From positions 620,001 through 684,000 of the forward strand of contig JAJNNX010000019.1 in the NCBI GenBank assembly GCA_023159155.1: a stretch of DNA of 64,000 nt, read 5' to 3'. Made by a program: the position numbers and the translations under genes. Under the pieces are notes generated by a model that made no database searches, was not told the origin of the DNA, and saw only the letters and a program-made list of their open reading frames with translations. Of the stretch, positions 34,935 through 48,600 are shown one piece after another. This DNA is from Ustulina deusta (taxonomy: Eukaryota > Ascomycota > Sordariomycetes > Xylariales > Xylariaceae). Position 1 is the first letter of the stretch. The number at the start of each line of letters is the position of its first letter.

Positions 34935-36370
34935 GTTGGATGGAAGCGACTCGGCTTCGTCCCGAGTTACGGTGGTAGTGAGATCCGAAGTTATGTCATC
35001 CGATCTGTATTTGCATGCTAATGTATGGTACTTGAGTTAAAGATGCTTACATGTACACACATGGTAAATCGTGTGTAAGTAGAGATGCCTCGGCCATCCA
35101 ATTACTGATGTACCTAGGTACTTACCTAGGTAGGTAGGTAATCTCTATTTTGGCTGCGGCTCTTGGGGAGGGGGACTTGAACATTGACCGACTACCGGTA
35201 CATGGAAGTAGGTACCTACCTGGGTATGTACTTGTAAGTTTTCCTATGACGTTGCTAATTGGGAGACTGATCTGAGCCTAGCCGCTTTGGGCCTGAGCCT
35301 AAGCGACCTAGTTTTGGCCAAGTCTGCTGCTAGCCCAGATCAGGTTTAGCGGAGCACCGCTTGGAGTGTCTCCTCTGGCAGTTCCGTAGCGGCCAGTAAC
35401 GTGTTTCTCTGCTGCTGGCCAGGGACGTGCAGGGCCTGTACCTCGTGCCCAGGTACAGTGTTTGGTTACACTACCTTAGGCATGTGTTCTGTACAGTAGA
35501 TGCTGTAGGTACCTACCTACATGCTGTGCTGTACACCACAGACACTAGCAGGCGGAGACCCCTCCACAACATGCCGGCCTAGGTGCCTCTCCCCTCCCCT
35601 CGCTTCAGGGGTCGACCTGAATCTGCAAGCGAAGAGACAGACCAAAGCAAGTTGCACCAACAAGAACAGCGGCTGGACATCTCCCCTTTTGTCTGGATTG
35701 TTGTCCGCTCTCGCCCTCTCACCGCATTGCACCACGGAACATCACACTTGTTCGTTGTCGCTGTCGAGGTCGCGTGTTCTGCGGTCGAGTCCCGACACCT
35801 GCACACACACAACCATCCGACAGCCACAAGACCACCTGCTGTTCATCCGCGCAAGAGAGGCGTCTGATGGACGTCGGAGAGGAGCGGTTTCTTGTCTAGA
35901 CGTGGGTAAATCAATGCACATCTGATTGGCTGGCCCCTTAGGTCTCTCAGGTACCTTGCACGCCCTGCAGCATCCGTTCCCTCCCTCTTTTCTTACGCCC
36001 GTCATGACTGGTGCATCAGACACCCTTTATTGACATTCGTGTGCCTCAGTTCGCATTTCGAGACAGCCAGCCAGCCGAAACCCAGCTCTCCAGGGCGGTG
36101 AGGGGCACACACAACGCCCGCAAACCAGACCGGCGACGTCGACTCGATTGCAACTCTACTGTAGGCCGGAATCGTCGAAAGCGAGAACAGTCTCCCTACT
36201 CGTCGTCCCGTTCTCGCCCTGTTCTCACCCCGTCTCCCTTCCCTTGGTTCGCCGACTGCTGCATCGATACTAGTCGGGCCAGCAAGCTCAACTCCCTCCC
36301 CGCCAGCTGTGAGAGACGTGTGTGACGTGTCCGGCCCAATTGGTTGCATCGCCGCCGGCAAACAAACAAC
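34935..36370 (+). promoter_or_regulatory. Divergent promoter region and long leader of cot1
   Basis: The GST gene reads left and cot1 reads right from this 1.4-kb interval. It is dense in TACCTAGGTA-type palindromes at 35111-35141 and 35505-35520, then CT-rich from about 35580. Several upstream ATGs lie ahead of cot1, including a 3-codon frame at 35909-35920 and a complete 9-codon frame at 36004-36033. Neurospora cot-1 is known to have more than one transcript; multiple start sites here would fit but are not shown. Confidence 0.5.
36004..36033 (+). promoter_or_regulatory. Candidate upstream open reading frame in the cot1 leader
   Basis: ATG at 36004 is followed by eight sense codons and TGA at 36031-36033. 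It ends 337 bases before the cot1 start. If it is within the mRNA it could damp translation; no transcript evidence is available here. Confidence 0.35.
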
Positions 36371-38462
<2,092 letters not shown>

Positions 38463-39505
38463 ACTTGCGTATTGTGCATATTTCTTAGAGAAGCTCGGCT
38501 TCTAGACGAAGCGAATAGGGGGGCTGTTTGGGAGGTGCTGGCAACTCTCTCTCACGGTACCCATTTGTGGCTGTGGTTGTTCCCGGAGCATTTGGTAGAC
38601 GTGCATTTGACCGCATGTGATGATGGTTTACCTTCTGGTATATCGGTCTTGTGGTGTACTATTTATACTTAGGTAGTCATTGTAGCGTCTTAGCATCCTC
38701 TAGACGAGAAACCAGGCATTGTGCGGGGATGGGATGCTCGAGTGTGGGACGACTTTTAGAGGAAGAAAGCATAGCGACAAGCCCAGGCGCATCGTTGACA
38801 TAGTTGGAGAAATAAAACGTGAGAAACTTGACACAAATAAGACATGCCAACTCAAAATGAGTGCAAAGCTGAATAAAGTACCCCTCATGGTGCGCGTTGC
38901 CAGGGATGGACGGATATATAATGCTCGTTGAACTTTATTGATATAATCAATCAAATCAGACATTGAATGGCGAGAACGATGGGTCGCTCTCGCTCTGTAC
39001 TGCAAAATCAATGCCCAGTATAGATGAATTGCAAGCCTTGTGAAATTGTGTATTATCATGACGAACAACAAGTATGGGTTTTCTTACAGGTATTCAGTCG
39101 ATAGGTCTCGCATTCCTGGGTGATGATAATCAACAAAAACATTGGACCTACCTGGGTACAGGTCGAGGTGTTGAATTAATAACCACCTCGGTCGTTATCT
39201 AATCGCACGCCCCGCTTTTCTCATATGTTGTAGGTACCTACATTCATCATGAAGTAGGTACCGAGATAAGTCTTCATGGGATTCCCGAGCTCTCAATGTC
39301 AACATCCTCATTCTTTCATACCAGCGCACCCTATCGACACCACGACGCCACGACGCCACCTCGCAATTTTCGCCTTCACGTCAAACTACACACATCATAC
39401 CATAGTACTGGCAACGGTTCCTGTTTACATCTTTGACTTCTGATCGAGAAACGGAAGACCGAGAGACGAGAGGCAAAGAAAAGCAGAGAGAAGAGGAACG
39501 ACGCG
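38463..39505. other. Intergenic between cot1 and the SF3a2 gene
   Basis: 3' flank of cot1, then the promoter of the next gene with a short palindromic GTAGGTACCTAC at 39231-39242. Short frames on both strands look like chance. Confidence 0.5.
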
Positions 39506-40234
39506 ATGGATTACCAGAACCGCGCCGGCTCCAAGTTCGGCGGCGGCGGCGTCGCGTCGCATAGTGCCACGAACGCCGACCGTCGCGAGCGATTGCGCAA
39601 GCTCGCGCTCGAGACCATCGATCTCGACAAGGACCCGTACTTCTTCAAGAACCACGTCGGCAGCTTCGAGTGCAAGCTGTGTCTGACGGTGCACCAGAAC
39701 GACGGGTCCTACCTCGCGCACACGCAGGGCAAGAAGCACCAGACGAACCTGGCCCGCCGCGCCGCCCGCGAGCAGAAGGAGGGCAAGGGCCAGATCGACC
39801 CCAACACCGGCCTGCCCGTCGGCGTCGTCGGCGCCGGCTTCGGCGCCGGCCTCGTGCGCAAGAACATGGTCAAGATCGGCCGCCCGGGCTACCGGATCAC
39901 CAAGGTCCGCGACCAGGTCACGCGCCAGCAGGGCCTGCTCTTCCAGCTGCAGTACCCCGAGATCGGACAGAACATGGTGCCCAAGGTGCGCTTCATGAGC
40001 GCCTTCGAGCAGCGCGTCGACGACCCCCCCGACAAGAGCTACCAGTACATGCTCGTTGCCGCCGAGCCTTACGAGACGTGCGGCTTCAAGCTGCAGGCGA
40101 GGGAGATAGACCGCACCGGCGACCGCTACTGGACCTGGTGGGATGCCGACCTGAAGGAATTCTGGGTCCAGGTCATGTTCTTGACCGAGCGGGAGGAGAG
40201 ATACGTCGGTGTCCCTGGTTTACCGGGGCGGTAA
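39506..40234 (+). CDS. SF3A2: Splicing factor 3a subunit 2 (Prp11/SF3a66)
   Basis: Intronless, 242 residues. The N terminus MDYQNRAGSKFGGGGVASHS is the family signature. It is followed by a U1-type C2H2 zinc finger (C56, C59, H72, H78 within FECKLCLTVHQNDGSYLAHT and GKKHQ). The helix-rich core has GRPGYRITKVRDQ and GLLFQLQYPEIGQ, and the conserved end DRYWTWWDADLKEFWVQVMF. SF3a2 is a subunit of the SF3a heterotrimer of U2 snRNP and helps recognise the intron branch site. The full length equals that of other fungal orthologues, which lack the long proline-rich tail of the animal protein. The gene is markedly GC-rich at third positions, so long frames open in other phases. Confidence 0.96.
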   Translation: MDYQNRAGSKFGGGGVASHSATNADRRERLRKLALETIDLDKDPYFFKNHVGSFECKLCLTVHQNDGSYLAHTQGKKHQTNLARRAAREQKEGKGQIDPNTGLPVGVVGAGFGAGLVRKNMVKIGRPGYRITKVRDQVTRQQGLLFQLQYPEIGQNMVPKVRFMSAFEQRVDDPPDKSYQYMLVAAEPYETCGFKLQAREIDRTGDRYWTWWDADLKEFWVQVMFLTEREERYVGVPGLPGR

Positions 40235-41860
40235 GGATGGGCGAGAAAAGGGGGCTGTGGATCTAGACGGTCCTTATGCGACGGGTAGCGAAACAAACAA
40301 ACGGCTGGGTTTATGAACATTTAGCGCTGGGGAGATGCAAAAAAGGATCATCATCACGGCAAGTGCTTGCTGCTACGACCTTCGTGGTGCCATGTCTCGA
40401 CTGACCAACGTAAAGTGCTGCTTCCGGGCCCTGCGCCTGAAGAAGCCAGAAGGAACAACACCTCATTTGGAGATGGTGGTATCGGGCTCCATATACCCCG
40501 AGGGCGAGTAGAACAGCTGGCGGCTGAGGTAACTGTAACACCAGTATCTATCTTAATAATTCAAAAAGACAATGAAGAAGCAGAAGTCATCTCGTTTCTC
40601 TCCCCCATAGAGCCGTGCCGTCACACTGCCTGTATTTTCTAACACTGGACCCAAAGTTGAGATTTCAGGAAATACGGGTAGTTCGTATCATTTTTTTGCC
40701 CGCAGCGTATTCCATTCGTTGCTATACTGTTATCGGGCTATTACTTCTCACCTTCAGTCTTCTACTACTAGCTCGCAAGAGTCGAATTCCGGAAGATCTC
40801 TGCCGGTCCACAACGAACGGAATATCCGTCTCCATCTCCATACCATCCTTCCAGGCGTACACCCCCACCGCCGTCTCTTCCCCTCCTCGTCCTTCTTCAT
40901 CTGCGATAGCTTCTTGCGTATCAGATTATGAAGTGTCACGAACACCTCAATGACAAGGGGCAGAATGACACCCTCTTATATATATAAAATTAATAATAAT
41001 AAAACATCTAATGCAAAGACCTACGCCAACTTTCAGCATCACCGACATAGCGCACGCTAATCTGATCTTTGCCGATATCCATATCCCATGTTCTCCAGAG
41101 TCAACGGGAATTGTATTGTCGGGGTGCCGTCCATCCACACACGTGGCATGCCGCAAGAAAAAATGTGCTGCTTTGACTGTTGCAAAATCGCCAGCGCCGC
41201 TCGTGAATGAATGGAGTCGTTGAGGGCGCCTTGTGCCGGGTCAATCGTTCACGTGGGTTGAAGAGGTAGCGCGACTGTTGGCTGTGTCTGGATCCCCAGG
41301 GCTTGTTAGTGGTGTTTTTTTACATGGATTTCCTGTTACCTCATTTATGACTTATGTTCTTGTAGCACCTCTCTCGTATCAATCCCTCTTCTTTTTCCTA
41401 TCAGCTCCCCCCCCCCCCCCTCTCCTTTTCCTCCTTTCTTGTTTCTCACTTGACCATGGTCGATCGTGATGGGACTATTGTTTTACAAATGAGTATGCGA
41501 TGCATGGCGCATCTGGCGCCTGTCTTGGTGTCCGTCTCAACCGTATCTGTGACCAAGACATGCCCTAGGACTCCACTGCCAAAAACTGGGTAGCTAAATG
41601 TTTTGGCGAAACATCACACCAACAGCGACAACACCCTCTATGAGTCATCCCGTCCCTAATCGGTAGTTGTAGTCGATGTGGCGTGGTCACTATAGTGTTT
41701 AGTGTGTGTCATGGGGCCAGTCTCTTGCGATCCATTGACGCCCTGGGTTGGGTCGAAGGGCGTGGAGGACTTGAGCAGTGGGGGTGGGGTGATCTGCTTA
41801 TATAGACGGCTTCAAGTTGGTGCATTATATGATCAATCGATCAAATAGAACGAACGAAAA
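40235..41860. other. Intergenic, no supported gene
   Basis: 3' flank of SF3A2 and promoter of the GFA gene. A C-rich run (41408-41420) and an AT-rich spacer near 40978-41003 are the only distinct features. ORFs at 40615-40953 match nothing I recognise. Confidence 0.45.
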
Positions 41861-42531
41861 ATGGCGTCCTCGAATGAATTTCCTAAACCTAAACACATTA
41901 CGGGCGGCTGTCTGTGCGAGTCGTTGAGATACAGAATTGATTTTCCAGAGAATCACGACTTTGAGACGAGCGTGAGTTAGTTAGTTAGTTCGGCTGTCTT
42001 GCTATCACCTCGTCGTCTTGTCAACCATCTTTCAGTTCAGATGATCGATCTCACATCTTGCCTCGTTTATCTATCTACTGGTTGGCAGAGCTCACTAACG
42101 ACGTCTATTATATATAGTCTTCGACTTGCCAATGTACCCAATGCCGCAAGAACACAGGCTCATTCTTCTTCGCGTCGCATAGCGTGGCACGCTCGGCATT
42201 CCGCTGGACCAGCGCCAACACTGACACCCTACGCCGCTACAACGCGACGCCCGTCGCCGAGCGCGGGTCCTGCACCAAATGCGGCAGTTTTCTGTATTGG
42301 TCTCGTGTCAGCCCCGAGGTAGGCACCATAGCCATTGCTGTCGGCTCCATCGACCCGCTGTTCCTTTTCGGCGAGGGCGCCGATGGGGTGGAAGTACCTA
42401 AGGGGGGATTCGGGGCCGCGCTTGCAAGCGGCGCTGGCGGGCATGTGTTTTGTGCTAATGAGATCCCCGGCGTGACGGATAAGATGGAGTATCTGAATGG
42501 ACGTGGACGGAGGTGGTCGGAAGATAATTAG
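41861..42531 (+). CDS. GFA (glutathione-dependent formaldehyde-activating) domain protein
   Basis: Two exons, 41861-41971 and 42118-42531, separated by a 146-nt intron (GTGAGT...TATATAG), encode 174 residues. The zinc-binding cysteines of the CENP-V/GFA fold are all present: GGCLCESLRYRI at the start, then CQCTQCRKNTGS just after the junction, and GSCTKCGSFLYW in the middle. The splice restores the first zinc motif spacing. In bacteria Gfa was reported to promote formation of S-hydroxymethylglutathione from formaldehyde and glutathione; most fungal members are uncharacterised and form an expanded family. The nearby GST has no evident link. Domain secure, role unknown. Confidence 0.9.
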
Positions 42532-42911
42532 CGGATAGGCTAGATCGAGGCTAGAGACTCTAGTGAGAGAGATTAGGCCGGATTGAAAGATGGCATGGAT
42601 ACTGAGATGGAATCAGACTTATGTTGCTACCCAGGGCAGCTGAACCTGGTGGTCAAAATGGCGTAACTCGGTTTACGGATGTATTAGCATGTCGATCGTG
42701 GCCAGGACAGTTGAACAATGCTAGGCCTGCCTCTGGGTTAACTACCTCACCGAGCTGAAAGGAGAAACGTCAGCATCACGCATATTATAAAAGAGGTGTA
42801 AAATAAAGCATTCTATTTACATATTTACATATTTAATTTACATATTTCGTCCCCTGGCTGGCCTGTGGGCCACTTTCCTAACTATACTTATCAAATCAAC
42901 TGCTGCCTTTC
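42532..42911. other. Convergent spacer between the GFA and SLATT genes
   Basis: 380 bp of shared 3' flank; AT-rich near 42790-42850 with three imperfect TTTACATATTT repeats (42816-42848). Confidence 0.6.
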
Positions 42912-43724
42912 TCACTTAGCCATCTCGTGGTCATCACCATAACCCCCGTCATCACCGGGTCGGTTGCCGAGAGACTCCTGCGGGTGATAGACGTAAAATT
43001 CCGGGTCGTTGTTCTCCTCGCTCGCCTTGGCAGCGTTGTAGCGCTTGAACGCGCTCTCGACCAGGAACCCGACCTCCTTCCTATTGCGCCCGATGACGCC
43101 GACCGCAAGCAACGCCTCGGTCTCCTCGATCCAGTCCTGCACCCTGCGGTACCCGATGCGGTCCTTGCCGAGCTTCTGCGGCTGGCCGGAGCCTTTGATC
43201 AGCGCGAGCACCCCGGCCAGCACCGTATTAAACGCGCCCAGGATCGTGATGGTCGTCTCGTAGTGCGCGGCCGTGGAGCCGAGCGCAGTAAGCCCCGCAC
43301 CGATGACGATCTGCACGAAGTACACGAGGTACAGAAAGGCCGTCAACAGCGCGTGTTGTATGGCCATGCGCGTCTGCGTCTGGATTACCGTGCGGTAAAT
43401 CCCGATGGCGGTCTTGCGGCCCTCTTCGAGTGTCCCGCTACCGTCCGCGACGTCACGCTGCAGGTTGATCCCCAAGGCCTTGCGGAAGATGAGGAGATTC
43501 TCGTTGTTGTTGCTAGGGATGGGGAGCCCGGCGGGCGTGCCCCAGGACATGGTCGTGTCGGCTTTTCGGGGCCCCTTTGGGATTATGGGCGATATGTTTG
43601 TCTGTAGAGGCTTCGGTGGCGCCATCCCCGTGGCTGCACCAGGCGACTGCGAATTCTTCGCAGCGCCATCTGGCGTCTTCGAGGATGGCGGAAGAAGAGG
43701 CGAATGCACGTTGACTTCTGACAT
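42912..43724 (-). CDS. Fungal-type SLATT domain two-span membrane protein
   Basis: Intronless, 270 residues. I start at the ATG at 43724 (MSEVNVHSPLLPPSSK). An unstructured, Pro/Ser-rich N terminus of about 70 residues is followed by LLIFRKALGIN, a helix, then two membrane spans (about HALLTAFLYLVYFVQIVIGA and TTITILGAFNTVLAGVLALI). Next come KGSGQPQKLGKDRIGYRRVQ and a helix EETEALLAVGVIGRNRKEVG. This arrangement is the fungal SLATT family (SMODS and SLOG-associating two-TM effector). In prokaryotes SLATT proteins are predicted pore-forming effectors of nucleotide-activated conflict systems; the fungal branch stands alone and is uncharacterised. No nucleotidyltransferase or SLOG sensor lies next to it here. 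Confidence 0.85.
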   Translation of the reverse strand: MSEVNVHSPLLPPSSKTPDGAAKNSQSPGAATGMAPPKPLQTNISPIIPKGPRKADTTMSWGTPAGLPIPSNNNENLLIFRKALGINLQRDVADGSGTLEEGRKTAIGIYRTVIQTQTRMAIQHALLTAFLYLVYFVQIVIGAGLTALGSTAAHYETTITILGAFNTVLAGVLALIKGSGQPQKLGKDRIGYRRVQDWIEETEALLAVGVIGRNRKEVGFLVESAFKRYNAAKASEENNDPEFYVYHPQESLGNRPGDDGGYGDDHEMAK

Positions 43725-45674
43725 GGCGGGATGGATGTGGAATGAATTCAACTATGGGAAAACTGTCCAAGGCGTTGCGGTAGTCTTTGAATAAGCGGTT
43801 GATTGGTATATGTGTTCGCTCACAAGCCACGAGATCTTGGTTTCGAATGGTGTTCTGGTCAAACCAAGACAAAAGGTCACGGACAGACTCGCAAACCACC
43901 GTATTAATACTTTCATGTCGCTTCTGCGCCGTAAACTTAGGATCTCGCTGCGCCGGTGCCGCAACACCAATTTAGATCATGGTGTCAGATGAGGTCCCAC
44001 GATGGTCCACTGCTCAGCCCATGCCAACGGCCGACATTAGATATGTCATGTAGCACGGTATCTTCACTTTTGAGGCAAGACCATTGTCCATTCATGCTCA
44101 TGTTCGCCAGGACGCTTGCTTGTGAAACGGGCTCTGCGAAATAACTGTTCGCCCTGGCGATGGTTAGCGAAGGTTTCATGTTCGTCCTGCCTCGAGGTTC
44201 TGGCACTCGTGGTGCTGGTCTCACCCAATATCACGTGTGCCATGGCCTTGGGAGAGTCACATTTAGACTCTGCGAAGACCACGAGGTGAGCCGGTTTGTC
44301 CTGACGGTTGGATTGTAGGTAAGATTCGGATGCTGAGCAGTCTGATGCGGCGTGGAAAGCGAGTTATCATGAGCCCTCCTGGTCAGACACCTAGAAACAA
44401 GTAATGCGGCGTCTAAGGATGATAACAAAATAGTTGTTGGATCGTGGCTGGTGACTTCTCATATACTATGTTGGTATGTTGGTATGTTGGTAGGTTGGTC
44501 ACATGCTCTGCTGACCATGAGACAAGTACATCTGTTCAAGGGGGCGGTGACCAGTTCGGCTTACTTGCTATTTTCGGTTCTATCTCCGCCCCCACACCCA
44601 ACGTCATAGATTTTGGTCTGTAGGATTTTAGTCTTAGGTGAGTTTATATACACTCAATTTGACTGCTTGCGGCTCATTCATGACCACGACAACTGTAGCC
44701 ACACTCGATAGCATTGTGATTTCTTTGTTGCGTTGGATTCTCCCAGTGAGATGATCGAAACATCAATTTGAAGAACCCAGCACTTTCGTGATTTAATTAA
44801 TCGTTGATATTGAAGCCCGCAATCCCACATACCGCTTTTGGAAGATATAGTAAACTGGTTGCGAGACTTACATTCCTTGGAAAGTCAAATGACGAGGCGG
44901 CACCATGGAGTTGTGATAAGACAAATCGCACCGTTATTATGCTTTGTAGTTATTAGAATTAAGCGAGCTAGTTGATTGGGATTATTTATTCTACATTTGC
45001 CCTTGTTTTCAAGAGTGGAACAAGGATCGTTTGTGTTGAACCTTTTTTCGATGAAAATAAAGGCTCCTAATTAGGAAACCCTACGTTCCTATTTAGGTGT
45101 CCGACTAAAGCAGGGCATGTAAGCAGCCTGCACGGTTCCCCCCTTTCCATGCAGGGGGAGCAAGTGAGGTGCCGGTCGGGAAAGGGGAAAGGGCGGGGGG
45201 CGCATATAGGTACATGTATTGGTCTGTCCGAGTGGCTAGGTCCGTGGCTGTTCTTGGCTCCTTATCTATAGCCAATTAGAGGAGTCGAGATTGCAAGATA
45301 CCTATTTAGCCTATATAGGAAAAACTAACCGTATTTGTCCTGCATTTGTGTTTGATATTAAGCTGTAATGAGCAATGGAACCTTCTACTTCCTGATTTTT
45401 ATTATGTTATTTATTTCATCTCATTTGATTCCTTCCATCCAAACATTTGCCTACCTAGGTAGGGAGTTTTTCTGTTTCATTACTACTTATGTAAGACTGA
45501 AAACCTATGGCTATAAGAGTTTACCACGTCAAAATACCCCGGCGTTCGGATGTGGCCTTAAGCCCTGCTAATCATGAACAACATTTAATCATGCTCAGCG
45601 TTGTAGGGCCGAGTATCCCACCTCTGAAATTCTTCTTCCAGAAGCGTGAACAGAGTTTATGGAGCGGAGGCGTT
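43725..45674. other. Intergenic, no supported gene
   Basis: About 1.9 kb between two minus-strand genes. Holds a short tandem array at 44467-44498 and a palindromic CCTACCTAGGTAGG at 45451-45464. Small frames on both strands at 43787-44428 overlap and are unlikely to be real. Confidence 0.5.
44467..44498. repeat. Four-copy 8-bp tandem array
   Basis: TATGTTGG is repeated three times (44467-44490) followed by a one-base variant TAGGTTGG (44491-44498). Simple slippage repeat. Confidence 0.9.
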
Positions 45675-48600
45675 TTAAACATAGCGAGTTTCACGTAAGA
45701 ATTGTGGGGGAGAGGCGTCGCTGTCAGAGTAACGACGCATCCTCGCGGGCCGGCCGTATCCTTTGGGCTTTTCGAGCGCTATCGCCATCGCCGACGCCGA
45801 CTGCCGCTGGCGCAGGTTCAGGAGCCACAGGGCGGCATTGCCCAGCTCGCCCATCCACCACAGCCCGATGAGGATGACGCCCACCGTCACGGGCACGGCG
45901 GTCGCCCAGTACAGCCACTGCCCCTGCTCGAGCTCGCGCAGGTCCGACGTGTTCATCCCGAAGATACTCGAGATGGCGCTCAGCGGGAGGAAGATGACTG
46001 TCACGATGGTGAAAGCGTACACGGCCTGGTCGTGGTAGTCCTTGCGCGTCTCGGTCTTGTTCGTGTTCTGGCGGCACCCGGTCGGCCCTTGTTAGCCCGG
46101 TTCGATCACGAAGAACGTAAGCTATATCTCCAACTCACCGCTTGTTGCAGCGCTTGCGCCTTCCTCTTGAACTGCCCGAACTCGGCCAGCCGCTGGTCGA
46201 TGATGCTCAGGCAGTCCCTGGCCAGCAGCAGTCGGTATCCGCCGGGGTCGAGAGCCGGGAGCTGGAACCCGTCGTCTGCGTCGTCATGCCCATACCGGTC
46301 CGCAGAATAAACAGACCCTTCGTTGTCGTATTGTTGCGCATAAGTATGCAATCGGCTGCGCTCTACATGGTGGCCCGGCGCCAGGCCAGAGACCCTGGAG
46401 GTCCTGTACTCACGATCGGGGTCCCGTGAGCGCGTGCGTATGCCCCTCCGTTCGGGCGCAGTGCTGCGCTGAACGAAATAGGACTCTGCTGGAGCGTGAG
46501 AACCGCCTACACCATAGGGTTGCCCCGGAGTCACAGTTCGAGAGCTTGAGGTTCTGCTTCGCATGATCTCGTCGAAGATCCTTCTCTGTTGCTCAAGTGT
46601 CTCTATGATGACCTTGATTTCGACAACTAGCCACTGGATCTTCTCCTGGTGGGACAGGGCTGGCCTTGTCTCGATTTCATTCTCCTGTTGGAGGGAATGA
46701 GGGTCAACGCATTGTCGCCACACGTCAGGCTTAGGCACTGTTGTGAGAACTTACTAAAATCTTGATCCACTCCGAATAAACGCTGTTAATATCACGGTAC
46801 GGCCCCGTCATGTCGTTGAGAAGCCCGAGGCTGATTAGGGATAGGACCTCAGTCGGAAGAACAGAGGAGTACGTTAATAGGGACACCGGCGAGAACGACT
46901 TCAACATTGCCCGCATCCCCGCCTGCAGAAGACTGGAAACCTGTTGCATGTGAGACCGATGCCGGTCGGTATCTACTGAGGCCTGGACGATGGCGAGGAC
47001 AAAGTAGATGTATGCTTGCAGGAGCTGGGCGGGGATCTCGATGTCGGTCTTCTTCGGGTTAGGGGCGTGCGACATGACCTGTTGGAAGAGTAGGATCTGA
47101 CGAGTAATACCGCGAAGCGCGGTCCTAGCAGAGGACAGAGTTGAATCTGCCGCCCGCTGCCTCTTTGTCCAGTCCAACGACTGCTCTTCATTGTTGTTTT
47201 CGGGCCATGGCCTCTGATGGCAGTGAAGACGAGTCTCGATTAGCATGAAATCCTTCTGCTAGTTGCATATCCCAACGATAGACAAGAAGATAGGTATGTA
47301 TCACGAGGGGCCAAAGCTCACATCTAGAAGGAGTTTAAGCGAGCCCCAGACCTTCCCGATGCTGGGGCCAACGAATTGGAGTGGCAGAAAGTACGTAAAG
47401 ACAACGACGGCGGCATTGAACGCGTCGATTCTGTCTCGCAGAGCCAGCCGAAGCCCCGATCCTTCATCTAGCTCCAGGAGGTGCTTTTCGACGGGGAGGC
47501 GTTCCAGCTCCGCTCGTATCTCCTCCGGAGTTGCCTCAGGGCACTCGGTGTATGCACGCTGGTCGGTTTTCCGTGTTTTCCTCCGTATGAACTGATCAAT
47601 GCGTCCCAGCTCGGCCCTGGCAGCCATGGTCCTAGAGATCCCTGAGCTAGGTTGTATCCAGGCAAAGACGCTGAAGCTCTGAGATTCCTGAGACAGCTCG
47701 TCTACCGTGGAGACGCTAGGAGTAGCTGTCGCAGGCCCTGCGGCAGCTCCATCTGTGCTGTTTGTGCTCACGCCCCCGGCATCAGGCTGCTTTGCGGAAG
47801 CCCTTGACTCAACGATGGGGGCCAGCACCCCTCGAGCGGGTGGACTTGGCAGTGGCCTGGAGGAGACGTTGTTAGATCCGTCTTTGTTTCACCAATCTGA
47901 GGCTTACTTCATGATGGCCTCGAGCAGGACCCTGTTTGTTCCGTGTCGAGCCAACTCGACGATGTCCGGCCAATCGTTCGACGACAATAGCTTCCTATGC
48001 CGGTAAAACTGCACGTTGTCTGGCCAAAACTCCCAGAAGTGAGTGGTGAATGCCTGCCCATCAACTTAGTGAGATGTTGTCCAGTGCGACAAGAACCTCA
48101 GGAGCTGGGGAACCCACAAACCAAGTCAAGCACTCTCGAAGGGGAATGGCCCAGAGAGTGTTTTCACGGTACTCAACCAGTATCCTCAGTTCGTCATGTT
48201 CGCCGCTCTTTTCTTTAGGTGGCATGCGCTTTATCTCGATCCTGTTGTTACCGAGCTTATCATCGGACATGGTGCTACAGGTCACCAGGAGAGCTGGAGC
48301 AACCGCGAGTGTGAGACAGACAGAAGAAAACACCAAGTCTGGGGAGTGTGCTCACAGTTGTCTATAATGATACCCCACAGCTGGGAAATGTGGAAGCAAT
48401 GTCCCTCTGTCCCTTCTTTGATCTGTCGCACTGCCTGCTGCATGTCTCTCGCCATCAGATGTTGCGAATAGTCCGCCTGCATCAGCGTTTGCGCCGGAAA
48501 CAGCTCTGATGAATGTTTCTCGGAGGAGTACTTCTTCAGTTCAAAAAAGGGGAGGTTGACCCAGTATACAGCCCTATTCCGTGATGTAGACATCGCCGTG

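Noticed and set aside
39670..40266. 198-codon frame overlapping SF3A2 in another phase
   Set aside because: Arg/Pro/His-rich shadow of a strongly GC-biased gene.
42927..43607. 226-codon plus-strand frame over the SLATT gene
   Set aside because: Antisense shadow without domain; the minus strand encodes a recognised family.
46081..46110. GGTTCGATCACGA as a tRNA B box
   Set aside because: It lies inside an intron of the CorA-like gene and no cloverleaf can be built around it.
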